From NCBI GenBank assembly GCA_000433135.1, contig HF991949.1, positions 2,181 to 7,828 on the forward strand: a stretch of DNA of 5,648 bases, read 5' to 3'. Of this stretch, positions 5,634 to 5,648 are shown piece by piece (the first letter of the stretch is position 1; every line of letters starts with the position of its first letter). Both the position numbers and the translations under genes were made by a program. The stretch comes from Clostridium sp. CAG:921 (GTDB lineage: Bacteria > Bacillota > Clostridia > TANB77 > CAG-465). The notes beneath the pieces were generated by a model that was not told the origin of the DNA, made no database searches, and saw only the letters and a program-made list of their open reading frames with translations.

Positions 5634-5648
5634 TTTTGTAAAAAACTA
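5631..5648 (+). terminator. Possible start of a terminator hairpin, cut by the window edge
   Basis: TAGTTTT (5631-5637), which includes the stop codon of the CapA-like gene, is the exact reverse complement of AAAACTA (5642-5648), with a GTAA loop. The right arm runs to the last base of the window. If it continues with the complement of CTCTGGGGG-type sequence matching CCCCCAGAGT (5621-5630), this would be a long GC-based terminator overlapping the 3' end of the gene. Only 7 bp are visible, so the call is tentative. Confidence 0.3.

Overview
The window is an AT-rich stretch of bacterial chromosome with dense, same-strand genes, Shine-Dalgarno sites of the GGAGG/AAGGAG type, GTG and TTG starts beside ATG, and the standard genetic code. 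Gene content (Dus-type dihydrouridine synthase, YlmH-like S4 protein, DUF1653 protein, MtaB, CapA-like protein, pilin-like protein with a GIT-type N-terminus) points to a low-GC Gram-positive of the Clostridia or a close relative. The species cannot be fixed from the sequence.

Layout. All seven genes lie on the + strand. Positions 2-2860 form one tightly packed run: the 3' end of an unrecognised basic protein (2-337), a small pilin-like membrane protein with a GTG start (352-792), a tRNA-dihydrouridine synthase with a TTG start (804-1799), a YlmH-like S4 RNA-binding protein (1803-2606) and a DUF1653 protein (2618-2860). Gaps are 3-14 nt, and two Shine-Dalgarno sites overlap the preceding stop codon, so this looks like one operon whose promoter lies upstream of the window. 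A 299-nt intergenic region (2861-3159) follows. It holds a perfect 16-bp AT-rich palindrome, a second imperfect hairpin and a good sigma-A-type promoter. The second unit is mtaB (3160-4458), then a membrane-anchored CapA-family protein (4386-5633) whose most likely start overlaps mtaB by 73 nt. An inverted repeat at the right edge may be the start of a terminator.

Functional theme. Three genes act on tRNA or the ribosome: Dus makes dihydrouridine in tRNA, MtaB makes the 2-methylthio group of ms2t6A37, and YlmH-like proteins bind ribosomal or tRNA-containing complexes. The two ends of the window carry envelope-associated proteins (pilin-like and CapA-like). I see no mobile element, CRISPR array, tRNA or rRNA gene, and no clear undescribed system. 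The points most worth a second look are the altered metal-site motifs of the CapA-like protein, its N-terminus read out of frame from the mtaB 3' end, the two adjacent hairpins at 2979-3053, and the dyad inside the mtaB promoter spacer.
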